A stretch of DNA of 64,000 nt from Alteromonas halophila (lineage in GTDB: Bacteria > Pseudomonadota > Gammaproteobacteria > Enterobacterales > Alteromonadaceae): the NCBI RefSeq assembly GCF_014651815.1, contig NZ_BMXP01000001.1:621028-685027 (forward strand). The letters run 5' to 3'. The position numbers were made by a program, and so were the translations under genes. This document shows, piece after piece, positions 44,118-53,310 of this stretch. The notes under the pieces were generated by a model that did no database searches, was not told where the DNA came from, and saw only the letters and a program-made list of their open reading frames with translations. How positions within the stretch are numbered: position 1 is the stretch's first letter; each line of letters begins with the position of its first letter.

Positions 44118-46091
44118 ATGAGCAGACAGCATAAAACACGTGCACCGATCTTTTTTGCCATGGCGGGAATGCTATTAAGTAGTCAGGTCTGTGCGCAGGC
44201 AGGCGGAACCTCAGGCTACGATTCGTCTATACAGGCAATTGAGCCTGAAAACATCACCTTTGATGTGGGGCTGGCAGGTACCTCGCCGCCACAGATTGGT
44301 CGCCTGATTGTGGCAGACAGTCAGGGCGCGGCGTACACCAAGCTCTCCTCTGATGGAGAGTACATTGCCTATGTTTCAACCGTTACCGGCAAACGACAAC
44401 TCTGGTTGCGAGCGCTCAATGGCGGGCAATCAAAGCAACTGACCTTTGGCAGTGGCGTTACCGGCTATTTTTACTGGGCGCCCTTGGGACATCAAATCCT
44501 TTATGCGGCGGACAATAATGGCAATGAGCAGGAATCGTATTTTCTGCTTGATGTCGATACGTTTTCTGAACGTGAGGTATTGCCCGCTGTTGCCGGTGGC
44601 TTTCGTATTTTCGGTGGATTTATCGATAATCACACCATTATTTATGCCAGTACTGAGCGCAATAAACTGGACTTCGACCTGTATATTGCCGACCTGGTGT
44701 CAGGTGTTACCGAGATGATATGTAAGGGGCGCATGGGGTTGTCCGTTGCGTCAGTATCCCCCAACGGCAAGTGGGCGTTAGTGGTAGAGCGGGTAGGGGC
44801 TGACGCTGACAACCTCTATCTTTTTGATATCAGCAAACGGCACTTATCAACGCTATTTAAACCAGAGCGCAGGGCCAATCATGCCAGCGGTGGTTTTGCA
44901 TGGACCCGCGACAGCAAAGGGTTTTATTTTGCCAGTAACCTCAATCAGGAATATCGAAATATCGCCTTTTATGATCTGAAGTCTGGCATGCGCTGGGTAG
45001 CACAGGGCGATCATGAAATGGAAGGCGTTAATCTTTGCGCTGATGCTCAGTACCTGGTTTGGACAAATAACCTTGATGGTTACAGCAAACTACAGGTAAA
45101 AAACCTCAGAGGTGACAGTGCCCCATCATTGCCCGAAATGCCTGAGGGGGTTAAGCGCGTCGATTGTGCCACCACAGCGGGCAAGGCGGCGATTGCAACT
45201 AACGGCTGGAACGATCCGGGCTCGGTATATCGCTGGGACTTTGCTACTCATTCAGCATCGCCGGTTTTTACAGCAAGCCTGGCGGGCGTGCCGGAATCGT
45301 CACTGGTTGCGCCAAAAAGCATCCGTATCAGGGCGCGCGATGACGTGATGTTACAGGGGTTGTTGTACCTGCCTCGGGTTAAATCCGCTTCACCACCGCC
45401 AGCGGTGTTTCGCGTTCACGGTGGCCCCACCGAACAATCACGGCCGGTTTTTGATGCAATGACACAATATCTGGTTAATCAGGGCATCGCGGTGTTCAGG
45501 CCAAATGTGCGGGGATCAACCGGCTTCGGGCATACGTTCGTTACGCTGGATGACCGGGAAAACCGTCTCGACAGTATTCGTGACCTAATCGATATGCACG
45601 CTTATCTGGGAGAGGAGGAGATCATTGATGCAGCGAATGTGGCCGTGGCTGGCGGAAGCTATGGCGGGTATGCAGTTAATGCCGCGCTCGCAAATTTCCC
45701 CGGGTATTTTGCTGCTGGTGTTGCGCGGTTTGGCGTGTCTGACTGGGTTACCGCGCTGCAGGTTGCATCTCCATCATTAAAAGCGGCAGATATTATTGAG
45801 TACGGCGATATTAGTAAGCCTGAATGGCTGGCCTATTACCAGCAGTATTCGCCTATTCGTCAGGCCGACAATATTAACGTGCCCGTGCTTTACTCGCATG
45901 GTGTGATGGATCCACGTGTTGATATCGCCGAAACCGAAGTCATGGTGAAAACCCTGCGAAAAAACGGCGTTGAAGCTCCGTTTATCCGAATGCCTAATGA
46001 AGGGCATGGCTGGCGTAAGCTGGAAAACCAGATGTTTTATGCGCAGCAGGAAGCCGCTTTTCTTAAACGGGTGCTGCATGTTGCTAACTGA
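44118..46091 (+). CDS. S9-family serine peptidase (prolyl oligopeptidase type), exported
   Basis: 657 residues. The N terminus looks like a signal peptide ending VCAQA. A beta-propeller (about 60-400, with repeated SPNGKW- and DLYIADL-like blades) precedes an alpha/beta hydrolase domain with Ser514 (GGSYGGY), Asp598 (VMDPRVD) and His630 (NEGHGW), and the HGGPTEQ oxyanion segment. It should cleave short peptides in the periplasm. It follows the Cys-less DJ-1 protein in the same unit. Confidence 0.92.
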   Translation: MSRQHKTRAPIFFAMAGMLLSSQVCAQAGGTSGYDSSIQAIEPENITFDVGLAGTSPPQIGRLIVADSQGAAYTKLSSDGEYIAYVSTVTGKRQLWLRALNGGQSKQLTFGSGVTGYFYWAPLGHQILYAADNNGNEQESYFLLDVDTFSEREVLPAVAGGFRIFGGFIDNHTIIYASTERNKLDFDLYIADLVSGVTEMICKGRMGLSVASVSPNGKWALVVERVGADADNLYLFDISKRHLSTLFKPERRANHASGGFAWTRDSKGFYFASNLNQEYRNIAFYDLKSGMRWVAQGDHEMEGVNLCADAQYLVWTNNLDGYSKLQVKNLRGDSAPSLPEMPEGVKRVDCATTAGKAAIATNGWNDPGSVYRWDFATHSASPVFTASLAGVPESSLVAPKSIRIRARDDVMLQGLLYLPRVKSASPPPAVFRVHGGPTEQSRPVFDAMTQYLVNQGIAVFRPNVRGSTGFGHTFVTLDDRENRLDSIRDLIDMHAYLGEEEIIDAANVAVAGGSYGGYAVNAALANFPGYFAAGVARFGVSDWVTALQVASPSLKAADIIEYGDISKPEWLAYYQQYSPIRQADNINVPVLYSHGVMDPRVDIAETEVMVKTLRKNGVEAPFIRMPNEGHGWRKLENQMFYAQQEAAFLKRVLHVAN

Positions 46092-46143
46092 TATGGCTGA
46101 TGGACTGCTGCGTTTGTTCAAGTGAACTGGTGGTGAAATTTGC

Positions 46144-46176
46144 TTCACATTTTCATCACGTTTTATCAGATAGAGT
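46144..46176 (+). promoter_or_regulatory. Shared promoter motif, site C (membrane protein gene)
   Basis: TTCACA (46144-46149) and ATCACG (46155-46160) are 11 bp apart; 10 bp later comes TAGAGT (46171-46176). The stretch CAGATAGA just before the -10 is also shared with site B. The next ATG is about 118 bp downstream. Confidence 0.6.
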
Positions 46177-46293
46177 GACCGGTACACATCCACAAACCGG
46201 GTGCTGTAGTGCCAAAAAGGAAGGATATGCACGCTACATATTAAGTGTGCTGACATTTTTATCCTTCACTTTAATCGTTAACAGGAGAGATGC

Positions 46294-46716
46294 ATGACAT
46301 ATCGTGAAAAATCAGCCTGGCTGATGTTATTGGTGACACTGATGGTGGGAGTCTATATGGCATCAGAGGTGTTACTCACCGTTCTAGAGCAACGACACCT
46401 GCCGCCGGTTTTGCCAGTATTTATCACGCTCACCGTCACCCTTATTGGTTTGAGTATTATCGCTCAGATCGGGCTGTCAGTGTTCCACCCTGACGAGGCG
46501 CGACAGAAATCAGACGAAAGAGTAAAGGGCATTGCAAACAGGGCTCAGGCTATCGCGGGCGTAGTATTAAGCATTGGAGTAGCAGGCGCATTAGTCCGCT
46601 TTCTGTTTCTCAGCGATGGTACTGTGTTGTTTTATACCTGTTTACTGAGCTTAGTGGTTGCGCAATCGGTTGAGTATGCCGGACAAATCATCGGTTTTCG
46701 CAACGCCGGGGTGTAA
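46294..46716 (+). CDS. Small four-helix inner-membrane protein (DUF2178-like)
   Basis: 140 residues with four hydrophobic helices. Between helices 2 and 3 it carries a charged loop QKSDERVKGIANRAQA, resembling the DERxxxI motif of DUF2178-type membrane proteins. AGGAGA gives a good start. Motif site C lies upstream, so it may belong to the same regulon as the S41 and DJ-1 genes. Function unknown. Confidence 0.65.
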   Translation: MTYREKSAWLMLLVTLMVGVYMASEVLLTVLEQRHLPPVLPVFITLTVTLIGLSIIAQIGLSVFHPDEARQKSDERVKGIANRAQAIAGVVLSIGVAGALVRFLFLSDGTVLFYTCLLSLVVAQSVEYAGQIIGFRNAGV

Positions 46717-46779
46717 GCCCTGGTGAGTGAAAGACGTTATGGATCTTAATCCTGCATTCTCAAAACAGCGTCATATAAC

Positions 46780-47873
46780 ATGTTACACGTAAAAGGCTAT
46801 GCTACGTTCCTGATGCTCGGTATGCTCTCGCTGTATCAGGGAGCAGCCTTTGCTGCACCCTCTGCCGGTAAAAATGTTGAACTTGCCATTGAACATGGTG
46901 AAACGACTATTGTAGGAACTCTGACACTCCCGCATGAAACGCAAAGCGGCGCCTTAGTGATCATGCTCTCAGGCAGCGGTCCACAGGACAGAGACGAAAC
47001 TCTGGATGGGTTTCGCGTCTTCTTGCATCTGGCAGAGCACTTGTCTGAGCAGGGTATCGCCAGTTTTCGTTTTGATGACCGTGGGGTGGGTGGCAGTAGC
47101 GGGAATTTTGGTCAAAGCAAACTTAGTGATCATGCCAATGATGTGATTAGAATTCTGAATTACTTTGCTGAGCACAACGCTCATGGCTTTCGTGGTTTTA
47201 TACTGCTGGGCATAGTCAGGGCGGCATAGTAGCAGGTCATGTGGCAGCGGCGCGCCCTGATGTGGAAAAAGTAATCCTGATGGCGGCACCGTCGGTGCCA
47301 TTACGGGACATCGTGTTATACCAGGTGCGAGAAGACTATACTCGGTTGCACATCAATCAATCGCTGGTGGAGCGGGGCGTGTCTGCGCATCACCGTTTGC
47401 TATGGGCAATTCAGAACGAACAAGCAATCGGTGCCACATTAGCGCATTTCCAGAACACGTTGGTTGAGGTTTTGGCGGCCGCACCTGAGAATGACAACCA
47501 GCCTCTGACAGCGCTAAAGGCGTCAGCGGCAAAGCAAACACAGGAATACCGGGCAGTGTACGCGTTACCCTCGTTGACCTCCTTTATTAACCATGATCCA
47601 GCGCTGGATATAGCTGCTCTCACATCGCCGGTACTGGGATTATTCGGCGGCAGGGATCGCCAGGTAACGATCGGGCAAAACAAGGATGTTATGGAAAACG
47701 CATTGCTTCAGTCCGGTGTTCACTACACGCTGGTAACGTTTGAGAAAGCAAATCACTATTTCCAGTCTGCTGAAACAGGCCGACGGGATGAGTATGTACG
47801 CCTGAACAAACAATTTGTGCCGACATTTCTACAGGTAATATCCGACTGGATCCTTAACGCTGAAGACAATTAG
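46780..47873 (+). pseudogene. Exported alpha/beta hydrolase broken by a one-base loss at the active site
   Basis: The first 149-residue frame (signal peptide, MLSGSGPQDRDET, SFRFDDRGVGGSSGNF) ends at TAG 47227; a second frame from before 47241 continues with VAAARPDVEKVILMAAP and GGRDRQVTIG to 47873. Joining the frames by adding one base near 47210 gives LLGHSQGGIVAGHVAAA, the intact nucleophile elbow, and a 364-residue hydrolase with late catalytic Asp (GGRDRQV) and His (KANHYFQ). The break therefore falls exactly at the catalytic Ser. It is either a recent mutation or a sequencing error. Confidence 0.8.
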
Positions 47874-48081
47874 CCCCCATCTTTCTCATCGCAAGGGCAA
47901 TAAGCTGACTCTGCTAGAGTCGTGTTTAGTTAGGGGGACCTAAGCAGACGCTGGCTTTATCAGCACATGACTCACAACGCATTGCAACGCACAGCGAACT
48001 TTCTCTGCACCAGCTTGGTATAAGATATTTTAATAATAGGTAAGTACCAGGCAACGGACAGAAAAGGGAAGGAGAGCACCG

Positions 48082-49077
48082 ATGGCAGAAACGCTGTATA
48101 TCGCAAGCGCACTACTGATATTTACTACACTGGCTCCACATATTCCCGGCAAACACTGGCTGATTCGGGTGTGGGAGTTTCCCCGCGTGCAACAGCTAGT
48201 GGTGATTGTGCTGGTACTGATTGGTTGGGCACTGCTGCCAGTCACGCTTGATGTCACGGCCTTTGTTTTTATCGCTGCGCTGGTGGCCGCTGGTATGTAT
48301 CAGGTGCATTGGATCCTGCCCTATACCTTTCTATGGAAAACGGAAGTTCCTTATTCAAAAACACGTCCGGCACATTCGATTAGTCTGATGACCAGTAACG
48401 TCCTTATGCATAACGACAATAGTCAGGGGCTAATTGACCAGGTCAGTAAGCATCAGCCTGATATGCTCATCGCACTTGAAACAAACCAGTGGTGGGAAGA
48501 CGAACTCACAGCACTGCATGAGGACTATCCGCACAGAATGGGCTGTCCGCTGGAAAATCTGTACGGTATGCACTTGTACAGCAAACTGCCCTTTGAAAAA
48601 AAGTCACTGCGCTTTGTTGTAGAGGACGAAGTCCCGTCGATGCAGGTTGATGTACTTTTGGACGATATTCCCATTACTGTGTATTTTCTTCATCCAAAGC
48701 CGCCTAGCCCAACTGAGAACGAAACGGCTGGCCCCCGGGATGTCGAGCTTGCAATTATTGGCAAAGAAGTGGCCAAATGTGACAAGCCGGTCATCGTGGC
48801 CGGCGATTTAAATGATGTAGCCTGGTCGCCAACAACACGCAAGTTCAGAGCGTTAAGTCATGCCAAAGATCCCCGCATCGGCCGCGGCTTTTTCAACACC
48901 TTTCACGCTGAATATCCGGTAATACGCTGGCCACTGGACCATGTTTTTCACAGTGATGATTTTACCTTACTGGATATTAAACGCCTGGAAGGCTACGGCT
49001 CTGACCACTTCCCGCTTTATATTCACCTGTCGCTTACCGACCATATAGATTTGCCCCGTGAAAAAACGAATACGTAA
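48082..49077 (+). CDS. Endonuclease/exonuclease/phosphatase-family membrane protein
   Basis: 331 residues. Three N-terminal membrane helices (to about residue 88) are followed by an EEP domain: SLMTSNVLMHN, LIALETNQWW with the catalytic Glu, VIVAGDLNDVAWSPTT with Asp and Asn, and GSDHFPLY with the final Asp-His. The layout resembles YafD-like proteins. It probably hydrolyses a phosphodiester on the periplasmic side of the membrane; the substrate is unknown. A strong GGAAGGAGAG site precedes the ATG. The 208 bp before it have no other feature. Confidence 0.87.
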   Translation: MAETLYIASALLIFTTLAPHIPGKHWLIRVWEFPRVQQLVVIVLVLIGWALLPVTLDVTAFVFIAALVAAGMYQVHWILPYTFLWKTEVPYSKTRPAHSISLMTSNVLMHNDNSQGLIDQVSKHQPDMLIALETNQWWEDELTALHEDYPHRMGCPLENLYGMHLYSKLPFEKKSLRFVVEDEVPSMQVDVLLDDIPITVYFLHPKPPSPTENETAGPRDVELAIIGKEVAKCDKPVIVAGDLNDVAWSPTTRKFRALSHAKDPRIGRGFFNTFHAEYPVIRWPLDHVFHSDDFTLLDIKRLEGYGSDHFPLYIHLSLTDHIDLPREKTNT

Positions 49078-49148
49078 GGTGGGTAAATAAATATTGGTAT
49101 AAACCCTGCTTTAAGCTAGTTGAACGAAGCAAATTAATGGAGTGAGAT

Positions 49149-49496
49149 ATGCGTAACTTAACCAAACTGTTTGCAATTTCGAGTGTAGCTCTTGCCCTGT
49201 CGGCGTGCGATGTAAAGCAAACCGATGAAGGTGAAATGCCGGATGTGGATGTCGACGGCGGCGAAGTCCCCGAGTACGAAGTAGTTAAAAAAGAAGACGG
49301 TGAAATGCCTGACGTAGACGTCGACGGCGGTGAAGTGCCTGAGTATGAAGTAGAGACAGCCGATGTAGAAGTCGGAACCAAAGAGAAAACCGTGTCGGTA
49401 CCGGATGTGGATGTTGAGGTTGAGTCAGAAGAAGAAGATGTGACGGTCCCAGATGTGGATGTTGAAATGCCCGATGAAGATGATAATGACAACTAA
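49149..49496 (+). CDS. Highly acidic repeat lipoprotein
   Basis: 115 residues. The signal ends in LALSAC with lipid-bearing Cys20. The mature part is almost only Asp, Glu, Val and Pro: an 18-residue unit (GEMPDVDVDGGEVPEYEV) occurs identically at 28-45 and 51-68, 23 residues apart, and the shorter VPDVDVE recurs at 84-90 and 100-106. It would be an extended, strongly negative polymer-like chain at a membrane, possibly binding cations such as calcium. No family function is known to me. A strong terminator follows. Confidence 0.75.
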   Translation: MRNLTKLFAISSVALALSACDVKQTDEGEMPDVDVDGGEVPEYEVVKKEDGEMPDVDVDGGEVPEYEVETADVEVGTKEKTVSVPDVDVEVESEEEDVTVPDVDVEMPDEDDNDN

Positions 49497-49510
49497 GTGT
49501 CATTTTACTC

Positions 49511-49540
49511 AAAAAAACAGCCGGACCAGGCTGTTTTTTT
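49511..49540 (+). terminator. Intrinsic terminator after acidic lipoprotein gene
   Basis: ACAGCC and GGCTGT form the stem, flanked by seven A and seven T, 14 bases after the stop. The 246-bp gap that follows shows no gene. Confidence 0.92.
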
Positions 49541-49786
49541 GTGTCTGCTAAGCGGCTTGTCAGTCTCTGTGTAACTGCGGTTGACTCTGTAATATTTTTC
49601 GATTGTCTGTAATTTGCACACAAGCACCAGCGGCGCATAAAAAACGCTGGTACGAAAAGTAAGGAAGAATGTGACGATGCTGAACGAAGCGCAGACGTGT
49701 TTGTTTTCTCTGTCGCTTAATTTCAGATCTTCAACTATCTTTAAAAGTGAAAACACTGATTATAATTTCCATAGCAACAGCAGGTA

Positions 49787-51094
49787 ATGTCTGTGGCCGA
49801 TTCATCTGAGCATTTCGCGTCCCCAGGCGTGTTTGCCGCTTCCTTTTATCATTGCGCAGTAGGGATGGCTCACGTTGACCTCGACGGGCGTTTTATCCGC
49901 GTTAATCCTCGCCTCTGCGAATTTCTTGGCTACTCTGAAGACGTGCTGCAACAGCTTACTTTTCAGGAAATTACAGCAGGCCCTTTTCTGAAAAAAGATG
50001 AATCGAATCTGCACGATTTACTGGAAGGCCGAACCGACAGCTACAGCATGGAAAAGCAATATGTACATGCCAGTGGCCGCGCGATATGGGGAAAGCTGAC
50101 AGTGTCACTGGTGCGTGACAGCGACGAAAAGCCTGAGTATCTGATATCGGTTGTTGAAGACATTGATGAAAAAAAGTGTATCGAATCCAGGCTTTCAGAT
50201 ACCGAGTCACTGTTTAAGCATATCGTATCGTCATTTTCCCATCGTACGTTTGTGTGGGTGGCCAACAGTGATCTGTCCCGCATTCTGTATGTAAACGACG
50301 GCTACCAGACTATCTGGGGGCGTAGCCCGCTGGAATTATTTGAACAGCCTCTGGCCTTTTTAAATCATGTTCATGAGGAAGACAGAGCGCGGGTTGAACA
50401 GGAATTGCGACAGCCCGGTTTGCGCGAGTGGGGACTTGAATACCGTGTCATCACCAGGTCAGGCAGCACCCGCTATATTCATGACCGCGGCACGACCATA
50501 TACGACAGTGAAGGTAACGCACAGTTTTTGATTGGTACGGCAGACGATGTCTCTGATGATAAGAGTATGTACCATGCCTTGCTGGCCGCCAATAAAAAGC
50601 TAAAAGTGATGTCGCGTACAGACGGACTTACCGGGATCCTTAACCGTCGCGAACTGCTGTATCAGATAGATAAGGAAATTCAGCGTATTCATCGCGGCGA
50701 TTTTTCTTCAACCTTGCTGTTTATCGACCTCAATGAGTTTAAATCCATTAACGATCGGTATGGCCATAGAGCCGGCGATGACGCGCTGGTCACGTTTGCA
50801 GCAAAAATTAATACCCTGCTGCGCGAAACTGACAGCTTTGGCCGTTATGGCGGGGATGAGTTTGTGGTCCTGTTGCACAATGCCGATGAACAGAATGCAC
50901 GAAGCTTTCACCGGCGCTTGCTGGCCGAACCGTTAACACTGATGGTGGGGCCCGGCGCAGACATTGAAATCACATTCTCGGTGGGGATCAGTGCCTGGCG
51001 TGCAAACTGTAAAAGTGCGCAAATCTGGGTGGAGCAGGCCGACGATGACATGTATTGTGAAAAACGCAAACGAAGCGCTGCGCGCATATCGTAA
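49787..51094 (+). CDS. PAS-PAS-GGDEF diguanylate cyclase
   Basis: 435 residues. Two PAS domains (about 15-130 and 140-265; GRFIRVNPRLCEFLGYS and LYVNDGYQTIWGRS are the cores) precede a GGDEF domain with an intact active site YGGDEF (355-359). An RxxD product-inhibition site (RETD) lies five residues ahead of GGDEF. There are no membrane segments, so it is a cytosolic c-di-GMP synthase responding to a small ligand, redox state or partner. It stands alone. Confidence 0.93.
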   Translation: MSVADSSEHFASPGVFAASFYHCAVGMAHVDLDGRFIRVNPRLCEFLGYSEDVLQQLTFQEITAGPFLKKDESNLHDLLEGRTDSYSMEKQYVHASGRAIWGKLTVSLVRDSDEKPEYLISVVEDIDEKKCIESRLSDTESLFKHIVSSFSHRTFVWVANSDLSRILYVNDGYQTIWGRSPLELFEQPLAFLNHVHEEDRARVEQELRQPGLREWGLEYRVITRSGSTRYIHDRGTTIYDSEGNAQFLIGTADDVSDDKSMYHALLAANKKLKVMSRTDGLTGILNRRELLYQIDKEIQRIHRGDFSSTLLFIDLNEFKSINDRYGHRAGDDALVTFAAKINTLLRETDSFGRYGGDEFVVLLHNADEQNARSFHRRLLAEPLTLMVGPGADIEITFSVGISAWRANCKSAQIWVEQADDDMYCEKRKRSAARIS

Positions 51095-51128
51095 ACGCAA
51101 TACCAGACAGTGCCCAGTTTTGGGGGCG

Positions 51129-52433
51129 TCAGTTATCCCGTGAATATACAGCCTGACCGGCGACCCAGGTTTCGGCGACCGCACGTTCTGTACCCAGTAT
51201 ACTTAATGCAAACCAGCAGTCATCAAACTCTGCCATGTCGCCCAGTCTCAGACGTGTGAGTTCATCACACTGCGGATCCAGTACCACAATATCGGCTTTA
51301 CTGCCGGGGTTCAGATTGCCAATGTCCTGCGCAAGATTATAGGCTGCGGCAGGCGACTGGGTTGCCATATAAAATCCTTCCCGCGGCGAAAGCGGCGCCT
51401 GTTGTAACTGACTTACCTTATAGCCGTCTGCATAGGTTTTTAGCATGCTAAAGCCAGTGCCGGCACCCACATCTGTGGCAAGAGTGACAGGAACCTTGGC
51501 GCGCTTAGCACGCTGCAAGTCGAACAGTCCGCTGCCCAAAAACAAGTTGGAGCTGGGGCAAAATGCGATCGTGGCGTCGCGGTCGGCCAGACACTGCCAT
51601 TCGCTCTCGCTTAAATGCAGAGCATGACCGAATACTGAACGGTGTCGCACCAGGCCTGCGCGGTCATACACGTCCAGGTAGTTGTCCGCATCCGGGTAAA
51701 GTGATGCAACCCAGTCAATTTCGTCTTTGTTTTCTGACAGGTGCGTTTGTACAAACACATCCGGGTACTGCTGCGCCAGCTCGCCCAGTCGCTTTAGCTG
51801 CTGCGCACTGCTGGTGGGGGCGAAGCGCGGAGTGAGTGCGTACAGGTTACGCCCCTTGTTGTGCCAGCGCTCAATAAGCGCTGCGCTGTCTTGCTGGGCT
51901 GATTCTGCCGTATCCTGAAGCGCGGGCGGGCAGTGTCTGTCCATACACACTTTACCGGCAATAAGCGCCATATTATAGCGTGTAGCAGCCTGAAAAATGG
52001 CCTCGCAGGCATGCTTATGCACACTCGAATAGACCAGGGCTGTGGTCGTGCCGTGGCGAAACAGCTGACTGACAAACACCTCTGCAATAGCACGTGCGTG
52101 GGTTTCATCAGCAAATTTTTGCTCAGTAGGAAACGTCGCTTTTTTAAGCCAGTCAAGCAACTGTTCGCCATAGTACGCAATGCTCTCGGTTTGCGGGTAA
52201 TGCACATGGCTGTCAATCAGCCCCGGGATCAGCCATTTGCCAGAGTGGTCGTGAATATGGGCGTGTGGATAAGCCGCCACCATATCATTGGCATGGCCCA
52301 TCGCAATAATATCCTCGCCTTCGATCACCAGCGCGCCGTCACGCATGATACTGAGATCGGCGTCGGGGGTAGCAGTGGCGAGTGGAAAATGAGCAATATG
52401 GCCTTTGATTATATCCATAGATACGAGAGTCAT
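51129..52433 (-). CDS. guaD: Guanine deaminase
   Basis: 434 residues, an amidohydrolase converting guanine to xanthine. Metal motif PGLIDSHVHYPQTE and the later FVQTHLSENKDE, GHALHLSE and CPSSNLFLGSGLF and TDVGAGTGFSML are specific to guanine deaminase. The start is taken as ATG 52433; ATG 52418 is an alternative, and neither has a clear ribosome-binding site. It is divergent from a RutR-like regulator and belongs to a purine-base cluster. Confidence 0.93.
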   Translation of the reverse strand: MTLVSMDIIKGHIAHFPLATATPDADLSIMRDGALVIEGEDIIAMGHANDMVAAYPHAHIHDHSGKWLIPGLIDSHVHYPQTESIAYYGEQLLDWLKKATFPTEQKFADETHARAIAEVFVSQLFRHGTTTALVYSSVHKHACEAIFQAATRYNMALIAGKVCMDRHCPPALQDTAESAQQDSAALIERWHNKGRNLYALTPRFAPTSSAQQLKRLGELAQQYPDVFVQTHLSENKDEIDWVASLYPDADNYLDVYDRAGLVRHRSVFGHALHLSESEWQCLADRDATIAFCPSSNLFLGSGLFDLQRAKRAKVPVTLATDVGAGTGFSMLKTYADGYKVSQLQQAPLSPREGFYMATQSPAAAYNLAQDIGNLNPGSKADIVVLDPQCDELTRLRLGDMAEFDDCWFALSILGTERAVAETWVAGQAVYSRDN

Positions 52434-52608
52434 GCGCAAAAACGGCCGGGGAGAATAGCAGGCGTGGCCCGGTCTGCCTACCGTTTTTTACTATAACAGG
52501 CATCAGGGCGTGGTGTGACACATTGTAAGACGCGCTGATTATGGCACTATAAGCGACTTTAGCACGGCGCGCCCCACAGTCGTTGCTGCAACAGGAGAGC
52601 CATCATTC

Positions 52609-53265
52609 ATGAACGAAAAACGTGCAGGGGACGCCAGAGTCGGTGCCCGTAACCGCCGCGCCATTCTGGCCGCTGCAGAAAAAATCTTTGCCGCGTACGG
52701 ATTTAAAGGGGCTTCAGTACAGCAAATTGCTGACGAAGCCGGGTTGCCGAAAACCAATATTCTCTATTATTTTAAAACCAAACAGGTGCTTTATCAGACG
52801 TTACTCGAAGAGCTGCTGAGCCAGTGGAATTCCTGCTTTGACGGTGCCACCCAGGATGACGATCCAGCCCAGATCCTGGCAGCATATATTGCAGAAAAGA
52901 TGACCTTGTCGCGCGTACAGCCACTTGCCTCGAAAATATTTGCCATGGAAGTGATAAACGGCGCAGCGAACCTGACTGACTTTTTTAATGAAACCCAGGC
53001 AGCCTGGATGGCAGGCCGTGTGGCCGTGATCAATGCATGGATTGATGCCGGTAAAATGGCGCCTGTCGATGCCGAATTTTTACTGTATCAGATTTGGGCC
53101 AGTACCCAGCACTATGCTGACTTTGCCGCGCAGGTCACGCAGTTGCGCGGGCAAAAGATGCGCAAGGAAGATTTTGCCAGGGCAACCATACACTTACAGC
53201 ACGTGATCCTGACCGGTTGTGGCCTCATAGTGCCTGAAAATGCGTTACCGGAAACGGCCTCGTAA
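52609..53265 (+). CDS. TetR-family regulator, RutR-like
   Basis: 218 residues. An N-terminal TetR helix-turn-helix (AILAAAEKIFAAYGFKG, then VQQIADEAGLPKTNILYYF) and a C-terminal domain with the RutR-type IWASTQHYADFA motif. RutR in E. coli responds to uracil and thymine and controls pyrimidine and purine genes. Here the flanking genes are guanine deaminase, a purine permease and an adenine deaminase, so control of purine-base use is likely. This is an inference from position. Confidence 0.87.
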   Translation: MNEKRAGDARVGARNRRAILAAAEKIFAAYGFKGASVQQIADEAGLPKTNILYYFKTKQVLYQTLLEELLSQWNSCFDGATQDDDPAQILAAYIAEKMTLSRVQPLASKIFAMEVINGAANLTDFFNETQAAWMAGRVAVINAWIDAGKMAPVDAEFLLYQIWASTQHYADFAAQVTQLRGQKMRKEDFARATIHLQHVILTGCGLIVPENALPETAS

Positions 53266-53310
53266 GTCAGACCTTTATCGGTTAAAACGGCGCTGCCCGC
53301 AAGGCGGTAG

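Noticed and set aside
49034..49492. Ser/Thr-rich 152-residue open frame antisense to the acidic lipoprotein
   Set aside because: Low-complexity mirror image of the Asp/Val repeats; no start signal.
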